Both the position numbers and the translations under genes were made by a program. A stretch of DNA of 64,000 nt, taken from Aeoliella straminimaris. Its GTDB lineage: Bacteria > Planctomycetota > Planctomycetia > Pirellulales > Lacipirellulaceae. Location of the stretch: contig NZ_JAMXLR010000095.1 in assembly GCF_024054565.1 (NCBI RefSeq), positions 101,966 to 165,965 on the forward strand. The letters are read 5' to 3'. Below the pieces are notes generated by a model. It did no database searches. It was not told the DNA's origin and saw nothing but the letters and a program-made list of their open reading frames with translations. Below are positions 16,847-25,754 of this stretch, piece after piece; position 1 is the stretch's first letter, and every line of letters starts with the position of its first letter.

Positions 16847-18354
16847 TCGATGGCTCCGGCCGCTGCGGGTTGTTTGGACTGCCGCAGATGCTTGGCGAGA
16901 AACACCACCCGCGGCACTTCGTAGGCGACTTGCTCGCCGGTGATGGTCTGCACCTGCACGATGTGCAGCTCGTCGGTGTCGACGTCGTGTCCGCCGTCGT
17001 GCGCGAGTTGCAGGTAGCCAAGCAGTTCGATGGCACCGGAGGCCACGGGATAAGTCTCTAGTAGTTCCGGCAGCGACACCTGGTGGGCGGAGTCCGCAAC
17101 GGCCCGCTCCACGTTCGCTCGCATCCGTTTCCAGTCCAGCCGTTCGAGCGCCGCAAAGTGGCGAAACGCCGCGAAGCGGTCGAGCTCGTCTGGCTGGTGC
17201 TGCAGCAGTTCGCGGACGTCGAACTCGGTAGGCGCCGTCCAGAACGTCCGTTCCATGGGGTTGCCCAAATGCACCTGCGTGGCGAGTTGCAAACCCACTT
17301 CATCGCCGGGCGGATGATCGGCTAGTTTGCGGGCCGTGGTTTTGATCTGGGCGAGCACCTCGGCCACCCGTTGACGCGAAGTGTTGCTGCGGACATCGAG
17401 CAGGCGTCGGAGCGTGGCGCTCAGTCGGCGGGTGGTGCGGAGCACCTTCTCGGCTTCGTCGGCCAGGTGCGAAATCATGCCTCGCACCCGTTCCATGCCG
17501 CCAGATTGTTCGGCCAGGGCATCGATTTCCTGCAGCTCGGCGACGATTGCCTCGAGTTGCTCCTGCTTGGCGGGCGAGAGAATCAGCCGCACGAACTCGT
17601 TGAAGCTTACCCCCTGGTCGGCAAACTTCAGCCGATCCTCGGCCGCCAGGGCGTGGCCCAGGATTTCTCCACGGGCGGTATTCGCGTCGTTTTGCCGCTG
17701 CTGCACCTCGCGGGTGATGGCCTTGAACGACTCTTCCACCGCGCGAAAGTCGCCCTGCAGCGAAGTGAGGTCGGACACAGCGTCGGCGAAACGTTCGCGT
17801 ATGGCCGTGGCCGAGTAGGTCTCGACATCCGTGCCCGACTCGATGGCGGCAATCTCCTCGTCCAGCCGCCTGCGCTCCGCACGAAGGTGGGCGAGGCGTT
17901 GCTCGGGGTCGGCCGAACTGCGTACGACAATGTCGCTCAGGGCGTCGATGATGCGTTTGAGTCGCGATTCGGTGCCCACGAAGCCGACGCCTTGTTCCAA
18001 CAGTTGGTGGAGGAACTTCAGCACCTCTTCGGTGTGAGGCGTCAGCTCGTAAACCGGCTCGGCATGTTCGGCGTCGTGATAGCGACGCAGCCAGCGGACG
18101 CCCGCCGATGTCCAATCGTTCAGATAATTTTCTGGTCGGTCAGCAAGACACTCTGGTTCGCTGGCGTGCAGCTCATCGAGGAAGTCGGCCAGCCGCTGCA
18201 CCAACTCGGCATGGCCAATGGTGATGGCGTCGCCTTGCTTGAACTGGCAATGCAGGAAGAACGCGATCTGCGCAGCGTGTGGCGAGCGCAGCAGCCGGGC
18301 TGCGGGGTTCGTCGAGAAGAAACTAACCAGCCGGTCTAACTTCACACCTTGCAC
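16843..18354 (-). CDS. jetA: Wadjet kleisin-like subunit JetA (DUF3375)
   Basis: This 503-residue protein is the DUF3375 family member that serves as the MukF/kleisin-like subunit of Wadjet. It starts MQGVKLDRLVSFFSTNPAARLLRSPHAAQIAFFLHCQFK in several recognisable pieces: the family typically opens with a winged-helix segment ending in 'NPAARLLRS.HA'. A central coiled-coil region (about 150-290, with ERLAHLRAERRRLDEEIAAI) and a C-terminal beta-rich part (DVRELLQHQPDELDRFAAFR) follow. The DUF3375 type of JetA is, from memory, the one used by type I Wadjet systems. It is the first gene of the operon; about 200 bases without a gene lie upstream. The C-terminus overlaps jetB. Nothing suggests truncation. 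Confidence 0.92.
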   Translation of the reverse strand: MQGVKLDRLVSFFSTNPAARLLRSPHAAQIAFFLHCQFKQGDAITIGHAELVQRLADFLDELHASEPECLADRPENYLNDWTSAGVRWLRRYHDAEHAEPVYELTPHTEEVLKFLHQLLEQGVGFVGTESRLKRIIDALSDIVVRSSADPEQRLAHLRAERRRLDEEIAAIESGTDVETYSATAIRERFADAVSDLTSLQGDFRAVEESFKAITREVQQRQNDANTARGEILGHALAAEDRLKFADQGVSFNEFVRLILSPAKQEQLEAIVAELQEIDALAEQSGGMERVRGMISHLADEAEKVLRTTRRLSATLRRLLDVRSNTSRQRVAEVLAQIKTTARKLADHPPGDEVGLQLATQVHLGNPMERTFWTAPTEFDVRELLQHQPDELDRFAAFRHFAALERLDWKRMRANVERAVADSAHQVSLPELLETYPVASGAIELLGYLQLAHDGGHDVDTDELHIVQVQTITGEQVAYEVPRVVFLAKHLRQSKQPAAAGAIE

Positions 18355-18485
18355 TCCAGCACCTTGCGGGGCCCCACCACGACGGTGGGCGGGGCAGCCC
18401 TACATTATAGGCACTCGGCGCGGCCGGGTGGGTGCTGGCAGGGGTGAAAATTGTGGCTTGGGCTAGGTGTACACCCGTGCTATCA

Positions 18486-18509
18486 CGCGACGGCCAAGCG
18501 GCCGTCGCG
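18486..18509. repeat. Perfect 10-bp inverted repeat (stem-loop) between jetA and secDF
   Basis: Positions 18486-18495 and 18500-18509 are perfectly complementary (CGCGACGGCC / GGCCGTCGCG) with a 4-base loop. No T-run follows on either strand, so it is not a classical intrinsic terminator, but it lies downstream of the secDF stop codon on the minus strand and upstream of jetA. A second weaker stem with GGCC arms follows at about 18538-18553. It may end or stabilise secDF mRNA, or separate the two operons. Confidence 0.5.
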
Positions 18510-18556
18510 ATGCTCCACCAAAAGGGGTGTGTGGATGGCCTTCGGCAGGCCGACTC

Positions 18557-21500
18557 TTAGACCGACCAGTTCTGTTCCTTCTTGCTGAGCCAGAGCAGTA
18601 CTGGCGAAGCGATGAAGATCGAGCTGTAGGTACCGACGATCACGCCGATCACCAACGCGAAGGCGAAGGCGTGGATGCCGTCGCCGCCGAAGAAGTACAA
18701 GATCACCACCACGATCAACGTCGTGAGCGACGTGAGCAAGGTACGGCTCAGCGTCTGGTTGACGCTGGTGTTGATCATCTCGGCGGTGAGCGTGGGGCTC
18801 TTACCCCGTACCTCGCGGATGCGGTCGAACACCACGATCGTATCGTTCAGCGAGTACCCGATAATGGTCAGGAACGCCGCCACAATGGGCAGGCTGATCT
18901 GGAACGCGTCGACCTGCAAAGCGCCGGCCAGCCCGCCAGCGTATTGCACCAGGAAGGCACTCAAGGCGAGCACGCCGAGGGTGACCAGCACGTCGTGCAC
19001 CAGGGCCACCACGGCGGCCAGGCCGTAGGAGATTTTCTGGAACCGAATCCAGATGTAACCAATGATTCCCAAAAGACTTACGGCGATGGCGTAAATGGCC
19101 TGCAGCCGCATGTCGCCCGCCACCCGACCGCCGATTTTGTTGGCGAGCGGGAAGATGGGTTGGCCGTTCTTCCGCTCCACAACGGTGTCGAATACTTTTT
19201 GAGCCTGGCTTTGATCGACGCCGGCCAGGCGGACGTTCCACTCGGCGAACCTGCGACTGCTACCCTCACTGTAGTTGGGATTGGTAACCACCGGTGCGAT
19301 GCCCGACATCCCCAAGTCGTCGAGCACATCCTGCACGTCGCCCAGCAGGGTGTCGTGCGATACGCCGACCAGGGCCTCGTCGGCGCTCTCCTCGCCGAAG
19401 CGAATTGTCGATTCGAAGCCACGGAACTGATTCTCGCCCTCGGCTCCTTCGGTGAACGTCTCAATCGGCGTGGCGCTGATCTCGTAGGTTTCCAGCTTGC
19501 CATTGAAGGTCTTGCCCAGAATCTCCTCCACGTGATCAACCGCGTTGAAGACTGGCTGCCCCGTTTCTTCATTCACTTCGTCCAGCACGCTGCAGTCGAT
19601 CTTGAAGGTTGTGCCTTCAGGACCGTCCTGCTTGCGTTCGACCACCAGCAGGTTCTTGTCGCCCAGTTCGGTGTCTTCCAGGGCCGCACGCACGTCGGCT
19701 TGCGACATAGCGTGGTCTTCCTGCAGCACCATCGTGACCGACGTGCCACCGGTGAAGTCGATGTTCAGCAGGTTCGTTCCGCGCGACGCCACACCGAACA
19801 TGCCAACCACAATCACGAGCAGTGACAAACCGGTTGCCACCGGCCATTTGCTCATGAAGTTAAGGTTGCTGTTGTTCAGGATGTGCAACATGCTGAGCTT
19901 AGTGATCCAGCCACGACGCTCGGCGATGTCGAACAACAGTCGCGAGCAGAAGATGGCCGTGTACATGCTCATGATGATGCCCAAGATGAGCGTAATGGCG
20001 AAGCCTTTGATCTGGTCGGTACCAATAACGTACAGCACCAGTCCCGTGATGAGCGTCGTCACGTTGGCGTCAACAATGGTTGTCGTGGCGCGACCAAAAC
20101 CATTGCGGATAGCCATCCGCAGCGTTGCCCCGCGGGACAGTTCCTCGCGGATGCGTTCGAAAATCAGCACGTTGGCGTCCACCGACATGCCGACGGTCAG
20201 CACCAAACCGGCCAGACCTGGCAGCGTGAAGGCCGCGTTCAACAGCACCATGGCCGCGACGACCAGCACGATGTTTAGCACCAGCGCCATGCACGCCACG
20301 ATGCCGGCAAACCGGTAGTAGACCAGGATGAACACCAACACGATGGCCATCGAGCCGATCATCGCCCGCGTGCCTTGCTCGATGGTTCGAGCTCCGATCT
20401 CTGGACCGGTCTGGGCTTCGCTGACGGGAGTCTTGTTGAGTTCGGCTGGCAGACTACCTGCATTCAGGATGTCGGCAATGTGTTCCACTTCTTCCTCGGT
20501 CATGCGGCCGCTGATCGTACCGTGAGTGGAGATCTTCGAGCGGATGCCGGGGGCGGTCCGCAGCTTGTTATCCAGGATCACTCCCAGGTAGTAGCTGCGA
20601 GGATTGGGGATGTGTGCGGCGGTGAGCTTGCCGAACCGGAACGCGCCTTGCGAATTGAAGGCAAAGCGAACTTCGTGACCTTCCTGGCCGACGCCGGCGC
20701 TGGCGCTGGAGAGGTATTCGCCGGTGACGTCGAACGGGTCTTTGATGACCAGGATTTCGGGGCCATTCACGCCCATTCGCTTGACGACAACCTCATCGCG
20801 TTCCGGGCTTTCACCCACTTCGCCGATGCCGCCGAATTCTTCGACATCGTAGGGCACCCACTTGGCGATCGTGGCGTTGTTCGACTTTACTTCCGTCCGC
20901 CCGGGAGGCATAGTCAGCGCGATCTTGATCTTCTCTTGGTCTTCGTTCCGCTGGCTATCGGCGAGAATGCGGAACTCGAGCTGGCCGAGCTCGGTGATCT
21001 TCTTCTTGATGTATTCCAGCTCCGCCTGCCCAGCTTTGGGAATGATGAACTCGATGCTCTTCCCGCGCCGGCGGATGGTTACTTCCTTGGTGCCGCTCGG
21101 GTCGACACGCTCCTTCAAGGCCGAGAGCATCTTGTCCATGCTCACCGGAGCGCGTTTGCCGTCGCTGACCTCTTCTTCTCCATCCGGAGTGGTGCTTTGG
21201 TCGTCCTCGTCCTTCACCGAATCGGGATCGGCCAGGTCGTAGATCAGTGTGACACCGCCACCCAGGTCGGGACCGAGCTTGAAGCCGTTCTCGCGCGTCG
21301 AGGCCGAAACTACCGCCAGGATGCCGGCGGCGGCGACGCCAATCACCACGGCGATCTTCCACCCGTGGTCGGGCATTTTCAGCGACTTGGCGAAGTACGA
21401 TCCGATAAAGCCCGGTACGATAAACAGTGCCAGGATGATGAGGGTCATGACCCAGGGCGAGAGCCCCGTGGCGGATTCGAGATCGGCCGCTGCCTCTTCG

Positions 21501-21961
21501 GCGGCTTCTTTTTCGGCCTGGCCCTCTGCTGCTTCTTCAGCAGCTTTTTCGTCGGCGGGGGTTTCTGCCTCGACGAATTCTTCTTCGACGGGCGCCTCTT
21601 CATCGGGCGTGTCGTCGGTGGTTTCGACCTCTTCGGTGGCGAGGTCTTCCATCGCGTCGTCGCTGGAAACCTCCGGCTCGGTGGCCGGCGTTTCGTCGGC
21701 GCTGGGCTGCTCGGCAGCGGGCTCTTCAGCGGGCTGGCTTTCGGCTGGCTGGTCGGCCGAGGTGGTTTCCTCGGCGGGCGCCGTCTCTTCGGGCGTGCCT
21801 GCTTCCGGCTCAGCAGCGGGCTGGTCGGCCGGTTGCTCGGCAGTGGCGGTCCCCGCTTCCTGCGCGAGACATGCACTCGGTGCGAGCGTCAAACCCGCGG
21901 CGAGCAATGAGAAGACAATCAGCAGCGCGGCCCACGGCCGCAAAATGGTCACCTTGTTCAT
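18557..21961 (-). CDS. secDF: Fused protein translocase subunits SecD-SecF
   Basis: This 1134-residue protein fuses SecD and SecF, the proton-motive-force-driven accessory of the SecYEG translocon. The N-terminus is a signal/transmembrane segment (residues 8-33), followed by an extremely Pro/Glu/Ala/Asp-rich stretch (about 34-165), then two helices near 169-230. The SecD mark is KLGPDLGGGVTLIYDL. SecD helices include VGMSVDANVLIFERIREELS. The SecF half begins LLNIDFTGGTSVTMVLQ and ends with SLNDTIVVFDRIREVRGKSP, so both halves carry the conserved Asp/Asn helix 4 region. Fusion is common in planctomycetes and Firmicutes, but the 130-residue acidic, low-complexity insert is unusual. yajC ends 8 bases before it, so the two form an operon. 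Confidence 0.95.
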   Translation of the reverse strand: MNKVTILRPWAALLIVFSLLAAGLTLAPSACLAQEAGTATAEQPADQPAAEPEAGTPEETAPAEETTSADQPAESQPAEEPAAEQPSADETPATEPEVSSDDAMEDLATEEVETTDDTPDEEAPVEEEFVEAETPADEKAAEEAAEGQAEKEAAEEAAADLESATGLSPWVMTLIILALFIVPGFIGSYFAKSLKMPDHGWKIAVVIGVAAAGILAVVSASTRENGFKLGPDLGGGVTLIYDLADPDSVKDEDDQSTTPDGEEEVSDGKRAPVSMDKMLSALKERVDPSGTKEVTIRRRGKSIEFIIPKAGQAELEYIKKKITELGQLEFRILADSQRNEDQEKIKIALTMPPGRTEVKSNNATIAKWVPYDVEEFGGIGEVGESPERDEVVVKRMGVNGPEILVIKDPFDVTGEYLSSASAGVGQEGHEVRFAFNSQGAFRFGKLTAAHIPNPRSYYLGVILDNKLRTAPGIRSKISTHGTISGRMTEEEVEHIADILNAGSLPAELNKTPVSEAQTGPEIGARTIEQGTRAMIGSMAIVLVFILVYYRFAGIVACMALVLNIVLVVAAMVLLNAAFTLPGLAGLVLTVGMSVDANVLIFERIREELSRGATLRMAIRNGFGRATTTIVDANVTTLITGLVLYVIGTDQIKGFAITLILGIIMSMYTAIFCSRLLFDIAERRGWITKLSMLHILNNSNLNFMSKWPVATGLSLLVIVVGMFGVASRGTNLLNIDFTGGTSVTMVLQEDHAMSQADVRAALEDTELGDKNLLVVERKQDGPEGTTFKIDCSVLDEVNEETGQPVFNAVDHVEEILGKTFNGKLETYEISATPIETFTEGAEGENQFRGFESTIRFGEESADEALVGVSHDTLLGDVQDVLDDLGMSGIAPVVTNPNYSEGSSRRFAEWNVRLAGVDQSQAQKVFDTVVERKNGQPIFPLANKIGGRVAGDMRLQAIYAIAVSLLGIIGYIWIRFQKISYGLAAVVALVHDVLVTLGVLALSAFLVQYAGGLAGALQVDAFQISLPIVAAFLTIIGYSLNDTIVVFDRIREVRGKSPTLTAEMINTSVNQTLSRTLLTSLTTLIVVVILYFFGGDGIHAFAFALVIGVIVGTYSSIFIASPVLLWLSKKEQNWSV

Positions 21962-21969
21962 GATATCGA

Positions 21970-22353
21970 TTACTTGTCTTTTTCTTTAGCCTTGTCCTTG
22001 CCACCTTCGTTGTCATCGCCCTGTATTTGGGTGATTGCGGCCAGGCTCACTTTGATTTTGGTGCCAGTGGCGTCGTCTACCCGCAGGGTGACTCGGCCAG
22101 CGTCGCGTTGAATGTTGGTTACGACTCCGTAGATTCCGCCGGTGGTGATCACGCGGTCGTTCTCTTTGACTCCCTCGAGCTTCTTTAACTGCTCCTGCTT
22201 CTTCTTCTCGGGCAGGAAGAGCATGAAATAGGCCAAAAGTGCGATCAGCACCATGGGAATGAAGTCGAAGTACCAAGGCCGATCCGCCTCGGCAGCAGCT
22301 TGCTGTGCCCCAGCCTCCTGTGCCAGTAATAACAGAGAAGTGGTCCAGTCCAC
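21970..22353 (-). CDS. yajC: Preprotein translocase subunit YajC
   Basis: YajC is the small single-helix partner of SecDF. The protein is about 127 residues from GTG 22353 (VDWTTSLLLLAQEAG); a TTG at 22398 would add 15 residues but no good ribosome site supports it, and the start is therefore uncertain. The membrane helix is FIPMVLIALLAYFMLFLPEKKKQ, followed by the conserved YajC core (LEGVKENDRVITTGGIYGVV, then RVDDATGTKIKV) and a charged tail (GGKDKAKEKDK). It is placed directly before secDF, as in many bacteria, and together they assist pulling of exported proteins across the inner membrane. The tail rich in Lys/Asp/Glu is slightly longer than usual. Confidence 0.9.
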   Translation of the reverse strand: MDWTTSLLLLAQEAGAQQAAAEADRPWYFDFIPMVLIALLAYFMLFLPEKKKQEQLKKLEGVKENDRVITTGGIYGVVTNIQRDAGRVTLRVDDATGTKIKVSLAAITQIQGDDNEGGKDKAKEKDK

Positions 22354-22554
22354 CGGGCGCCCGCCTAACCTTTTTGGAGCAGAGGAATCAGTATGCAAAA
22401 CAACGAGACCGACCCCGCGACGCGCGCAGGTCGACTCCCGGTCAAGAGACCGAAGCGGGTATCATAAGTCCTTACGCCGTAAGGGGGAAGGGGGATTGAG
22501 GGAATGCCGGAACCACAGCCTGGGCATTTGGCCGGTGGCCCTGCCCCGTTCCAC

Positions 22555-23724
22555 TCAACCCCGCTGCCAGCCGGCCAGCTTCTGCTGCCGGAACTCGGGA
22601 TAGCGGTCGGCGGCAATGGCCTGACGGGCGGCCGTCATCAGCCGCTGGTAGTACGTCAGGTTGTGGATGGAGAGCAGAATTGGCCCCAGCATTTCGCCCG
22701 AGGTGAACAGATGCCGTAAATAGCCCCGGCTATGGCGGCAGGCTGGGCAAGGGCAATCCGCGTCCAGCGGCGCTGGGTCGGTCTTGTGGCACTCATTGCG
22801 AAGACGTACCGGCCCGGCATCGGTGAACGCCAAGGCGTTGCGGCCGTTACGGGTCGGCATCACGCAATCGAACATATCCACACCTCGGTAAACGGCCTCG
22901 ATCAGGTCCTCGGGCCGGCCGACCCCCATCAGGTAGCGGGGGCGATCGGTGGGCAGGTGGGGGATCGTGTCGTCGATGGTGCGATACATTTCCGCGGGCT
23001 CTTCCCCCACGCTAAGGCCCCCGATTGCGTAGCCGGCAAAGTCGAGCTCGACCAGGCGTTCGGCCGATTCGCGCCGCAGATCGGCGTCGAGTCCCCCCTG
23101 CACGATGGCGAAGATCGACTGGTCCTGCCGACGGGCCGCCTGCTGGCAACGCTCGGCCCAGCGGGCGCTGCGTAGCATGGCGTCGGCGATCGCCTCCCGT
23201 TCGGCGGGCAGCGCGATCACGTGGTCGAGCTGCATGGCGATGTCGCTGCCCAGTTTTTCCTGGATGGCGATCGACTCCTCGGGCGTCAGGTCGATCCGCG
23301 CCCCGTCGATGTGCGACTGAAAGCGGGCACCCTGCTCGGTGATCTTCACGCGTTCGGCCAGGCTGAACACCTGAAAGCCGCCGCTGTCGGTCAGGATGGG
23401 GCCCTGCCAACCGCTAAAGGTATGCAGCCCACCCAATTGGGCCACGACGTCTGCGCCGGGGCGGAGGGCCAGGTGATAGGTGTTGCCCAGGATGATGCCC
23501 GCGCCGGTGGCGACCACCTGATCGATGGTCACCCCTTTGACGGTGCCGACGGTACCCACCGGCATGAATGTCGGCAGCGCCACCTCGCCATGCGGAGTGG
23601 TTAAGGTGCCCAACCGCGCACGGCAACCGGTATCGGTATGCTGCAGGCGATAGGTAACCGCGTGCGAGTTGCCAGTTGGGGATGGCGAATTTGGCGAGTC
23701 CGTACGCTCGTCGTCAGGCCGCAT
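22555..23724 (-). CDS. tgt: Queuine tRNA-ribosyltransferase (tRNA-guanine transglycosylase)
   Basis: This 389-residue enzyme exchanges guanine-34 for 7-aminomethyl-7-deazaguanine (preQ1) in tRNAs with GUN anticodons. The start MRPDDERTDS is preceded by GGGGAG; the core homology begins near VTYRLQHTDTGCRARLG, so an extension of about 20 residues remains. Signature sequences are present: ILTDSGGFQVFSL (with the catalytic-site Asp), AIVQGGLDADLR, YAIGGLSVGE, and the second catalytic region GVDMFDCVMPTRNGRNA. The zinc ligands are CPCPACRHSRGYLRHL followed by LLSIHN, the C-x-C-x2-C...H pattern of the family. It is followed upstream on the same strand by the TPR/alpha-CTD gene. No other queuosine genes lie in this window. 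Confidence 0.96.
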   Translation of the reverse strand: MRPDDERTDSPNSPSPTGNSHAVTYRLQHTDTGCRARLGTLTTPHGEVALPTFMPVGTVGTVKGVTIDQVVATGAGIILGNTYHLALRPGADVVAQLGGLHTFSGWQGPILTDSGGFQVFSLAERVKITEQGARFQSHIDGARIDLTPEESIAIQEKLGSDIAMQLDHVIALPAEREAIADAMLRSARWAERCQQAARRQDQSIFAIVQGGLDADLRRESAERLVELDFAGYAIGGLSVGEEPAEMYRTIDDTIPHLPTDRPRYLMGVGRPEDLIEAVYRGVDMFDCVMPTRNGRNALAFTDAGPVRLRNECHKTDPAPLDADCPCPACRHSRGYLRHLFTSGEMLGPILLSIHNLTYYQRLMTAARQAIAADRYPEFRQQKLAGWQRG

Positions 23725-23752
23725 TCCGCACTCCCCAATCCGCCTTCGAAAA

Positions 23753-25084
23753 TCAGTCGCCACGCAGTTTGAGGTTGGCAACCGTCAACTTTTCGCGGAC
23801 CTCGTTCAGGCTGGTAACGCCGAAGTTCTTGCACTCCAGCAGGTCGTCGCCAGTGCGGCGGACCAACTCGCCGATGGTCGTCAGCCCCAGGCGGACCATG
23901 CACTTGCGAGCACGCACCGAAAGGTTGAGGTCGGAGATTGGCCGGTCGAGCAGGGCCCGTTCGTCGTCCGAGAGGGTATCGGGATCGTAAACGGGTTCTT
24001 CGTCGCGGCGCTGGTGGGCGAACTGCCCCAGTTCCAGGCCCTTGGAGGAGAGCATGTCGCGAATCTCGACCAGCGAAGTTTCACCGAAATTCTTGCTGCT
24101 TAAGAGCTCCAGCTCGGTGGTTTCGGTCAGGTCGCCCAGCGTCATCAAGCCCATCTTCTGCAGGCAGTTGCGGCTGCGGACCGACAGTTCAAAGTCGGTG
24201 ACCGGGATGCTTAGCACTTGGCCCAAGCGATCCTGCTCGCGACGAGCTTCTTCGTCGTAGTACATGTCCCGCGAGGCGTCCGCGTCCTTGAAGAACAGGC
24301 GGGCCCGTTGGTGGTTGGGGAACATGTCGAGGATTCGCTCGTAGCAGCCCTTGGCTTTGTCGTAGGCCTGCATGTCCTCATACAGGATGCCGAGGTTCAA
24401 CAGCGTGCCGACATAGGTCGGAAATTGCTTCGAAGCGCGCTCGTACAGTTCGCGGGCGTCGTCGTCGTTGCCGTGGCGGTCGTTCTCCAACGCCAGGCCG
24501 AACAGAGCTCCTCCGTGTGACGGATCGGCCTGCACGGCCCGCTCGAGCAGCGTATAGACTTCCTCGCGGCTGCCACCCAGCACCTGGACGGTGGCCGAAC
24601 GCTGGAAGAGGTACTCGGCCGTCTGCTCCACTGCACCCGAGAGCGAATCGAGCAGCTTGAGTGCTTCGTCGTATTGCTTGCTGTAACGCAGGGCCTCGGC
24701 CTTGGCCAGGGTGACGATGTCGCGATCGTAACCGGCCCGCAGCGAGGCGTCGTACGATTCGAGGGCTTCCTGGTAGCGGTCGAGAGCCAAGTACGACCGA
24801 CCCAGGTAATAATGAGTCAGCGCCCCGCCATCGCTGTGGCTCAATGTGTCGATTGCCTGCGAGTAGCGTCCCAGCAGGTACTGGCACGCACCGAGGCGGG
24901 CCGATGCGGCAGGTGACCGGTTTTCCTGCGATTCGAGTTCATGCACGCCTTCCTTGAGCTCGCGATAGTTGGCGTAGTTCTCCGAAATGGCACGGGTGAT
25001 CTCTTCGATCTCACGCGGTCCGAAACCGGTTGAAGAAACCACCATCGACTTGATTCCGGCGGAGGGAGCCTGAGCCAGCGACAT
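23753..25084 (-). CDS. TPR protein fused to two RNA polymerase alpha-CTD-like domains
   Basis: The first 285 residues of this 443-residue protein are tetratricopeptide repeats (for example GALTHYYLGRSYLALDRYQE and GTLLNLGILYEDMQAYDKA). Two consecutive domains at about 293-353 and 382-441 match the C-terminal domain of the RNA polymerase alpha subunit. The first has SVRSRNCLQKMGL, keeping the Arg and Asn that in E. coli (R265, N268) contact UP-element DNA. The second has SVRARKCMVRLGL, with the Arg kept and Asn replaced by Lys. Each ends with a helix-hairpin-helix KNFGETSL or KNFGVTSL. The genuine rpoA is elsewhere. Such an architecture suggests DNA or helix-hairpin-helix binding linked to a protein-interaction scaffold; the actual job is unknown. 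A tRNA-Thr lies 105 bases upstream and tgt is just downstream. Confidence 0.9.
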   Translation of the reverse strand: MSLAQAPSAGIKSMVVSSTGFGPREIEEITRAISENYANYRELKEGVHELESQENRSPAASARLGACQYLLGRYSQAIDTLSHSDGGALTHYYLGRSYLALDRYQEALESYDASLRAGYDRDIVTLAKAEALRYSKQYDEALKLLDSLSGAVEQTAEYLFQRSATVQVLGGSREEVYTLLERAVQADPSHGGALFGLALENDRHGNDDDARELYERASKQFPTYVGTLLNLGILYEDMQAYDKAKGCYERILDMFPNHQRARLFFKDADASRDMYYDEEARREQDRLGQVLSIPVTDFELSVRSRNCLQKMGLMTLGDLTETTELELLSSKNFGETSLVEIRDMLSSKGLELGQFAHQRRDEEPVYDPDTLSDDERALLDRPISDLNLSVRARKCMVRLGLTTIGELVRRTGDDLLECKNFGVTSLNEVREKLTVANLKLRGD

Positions 25085-25188
25085 ATTTGGTGACCTTGGG
25101 GGTTAGGTGTTGTTGGTTCGCGGGTGCCAGCCGGGGCGTTTCCGAAACGCGGGGCCCGGCACCAGTTGTCCGTTGATCCCATTTACAA

Positions 25189-25262
25189 AGCCGGCGGGGG
25201 GAGTCGAACCCCCAACCCCCGCATTACGAATGCGGTGCTCTGCCGATTGAAGCTACGCCGGC
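25189..25262 (-). tRNA. tRNA-Thr (anticodon CGT)
   Basis: Read on the minus strand, this is a complete cloverleaf of 74 bases. The acceptor stem is GCCGGCG/CGCCGGC (25256-25262 with 25190-25196). The D-arm is GCTT...GAGC. The anticodon stem is CCGCA/TGCGG with loop TTCGTAA and anticodon CGT. The T-arm is GGGGG TTCGACT CCCCC with a five-base variable region. CCA is not encoded. CGT reads ACG codons, so the amino acid is threonine. It is a single gene upstream of the TPR/alpha-CTD gene. Confidence 0.97.
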
Positions 25263-25754
25263 GAAAAAACTCGAATCTCTAAATTTACCGTGTTAAGTCC
25301 ATTCCTACAATGGGGTTGCGCCGCCATTCACATGTCCGCCCCGCGGGAAGATTGGTTTTTGAGCCCTAGCTGGGAGAATCGCCCAACCTGCAGGTAACAG
25401 CAACAAAAATCTCTGTTTTTTCGCCGGATTGTGGTCGAAATTCGCGCTGGCCAAGGGATAGCTTACAGCAGAGTCTCCTAAAGGCCCCTGCAATAACCAG
25501 ACCGACCAGGCGACGCGGGGTTCACGGCCAGTGAACCAGTCTGTTTGGTTTGCGATCCCGTGGCCCTTCTATGTCGACCACTGGTCTGCAACGGCTCCCG
25601 CAGTGTACCTGCCGGGTTATCCGGAGCGGCGGTAAAATAGCAAACCTGTTCGGGTTTGCCGTAGGTCGCTGCCGGCCGTCGTTTCCCATCGCAGGCCACC
25701 GGTCGCTACAGCCAGCTTGTAACCCAATTCATTCAAACCATCGAAAGATCGACC
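25263..25754. other. Intergenic region before GH2 gene
   Basis: No gene was seen in this 492-base stretch between tRNA-Thr (minus) and the GH2 gene (plus). It is the 5' region of both flanking genes. It contains a perfect 7-bp inverted repeat GGTTCAC/GTGAACC at 25519-25525 and 25531-25537. No clear sigma-70 promoter was identified by eye. Confidence 0.5.

Noticed and set aside
18486..18509. Stem-loop near jetA considered as an attachment site or mobile-element end
   Set aside because: There is no matching copy, direct duplication or integrase near the Wadjet operon, so it is treated as a secDF 3' structure instead.
20375..21910. Long open frame (511 codons) on the plus strand opposite secDF
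   Set aside because: The minus-strand SecD-SecF protein has clear family motifs throughout. The plus frame is a product of high GC content and codon bias.
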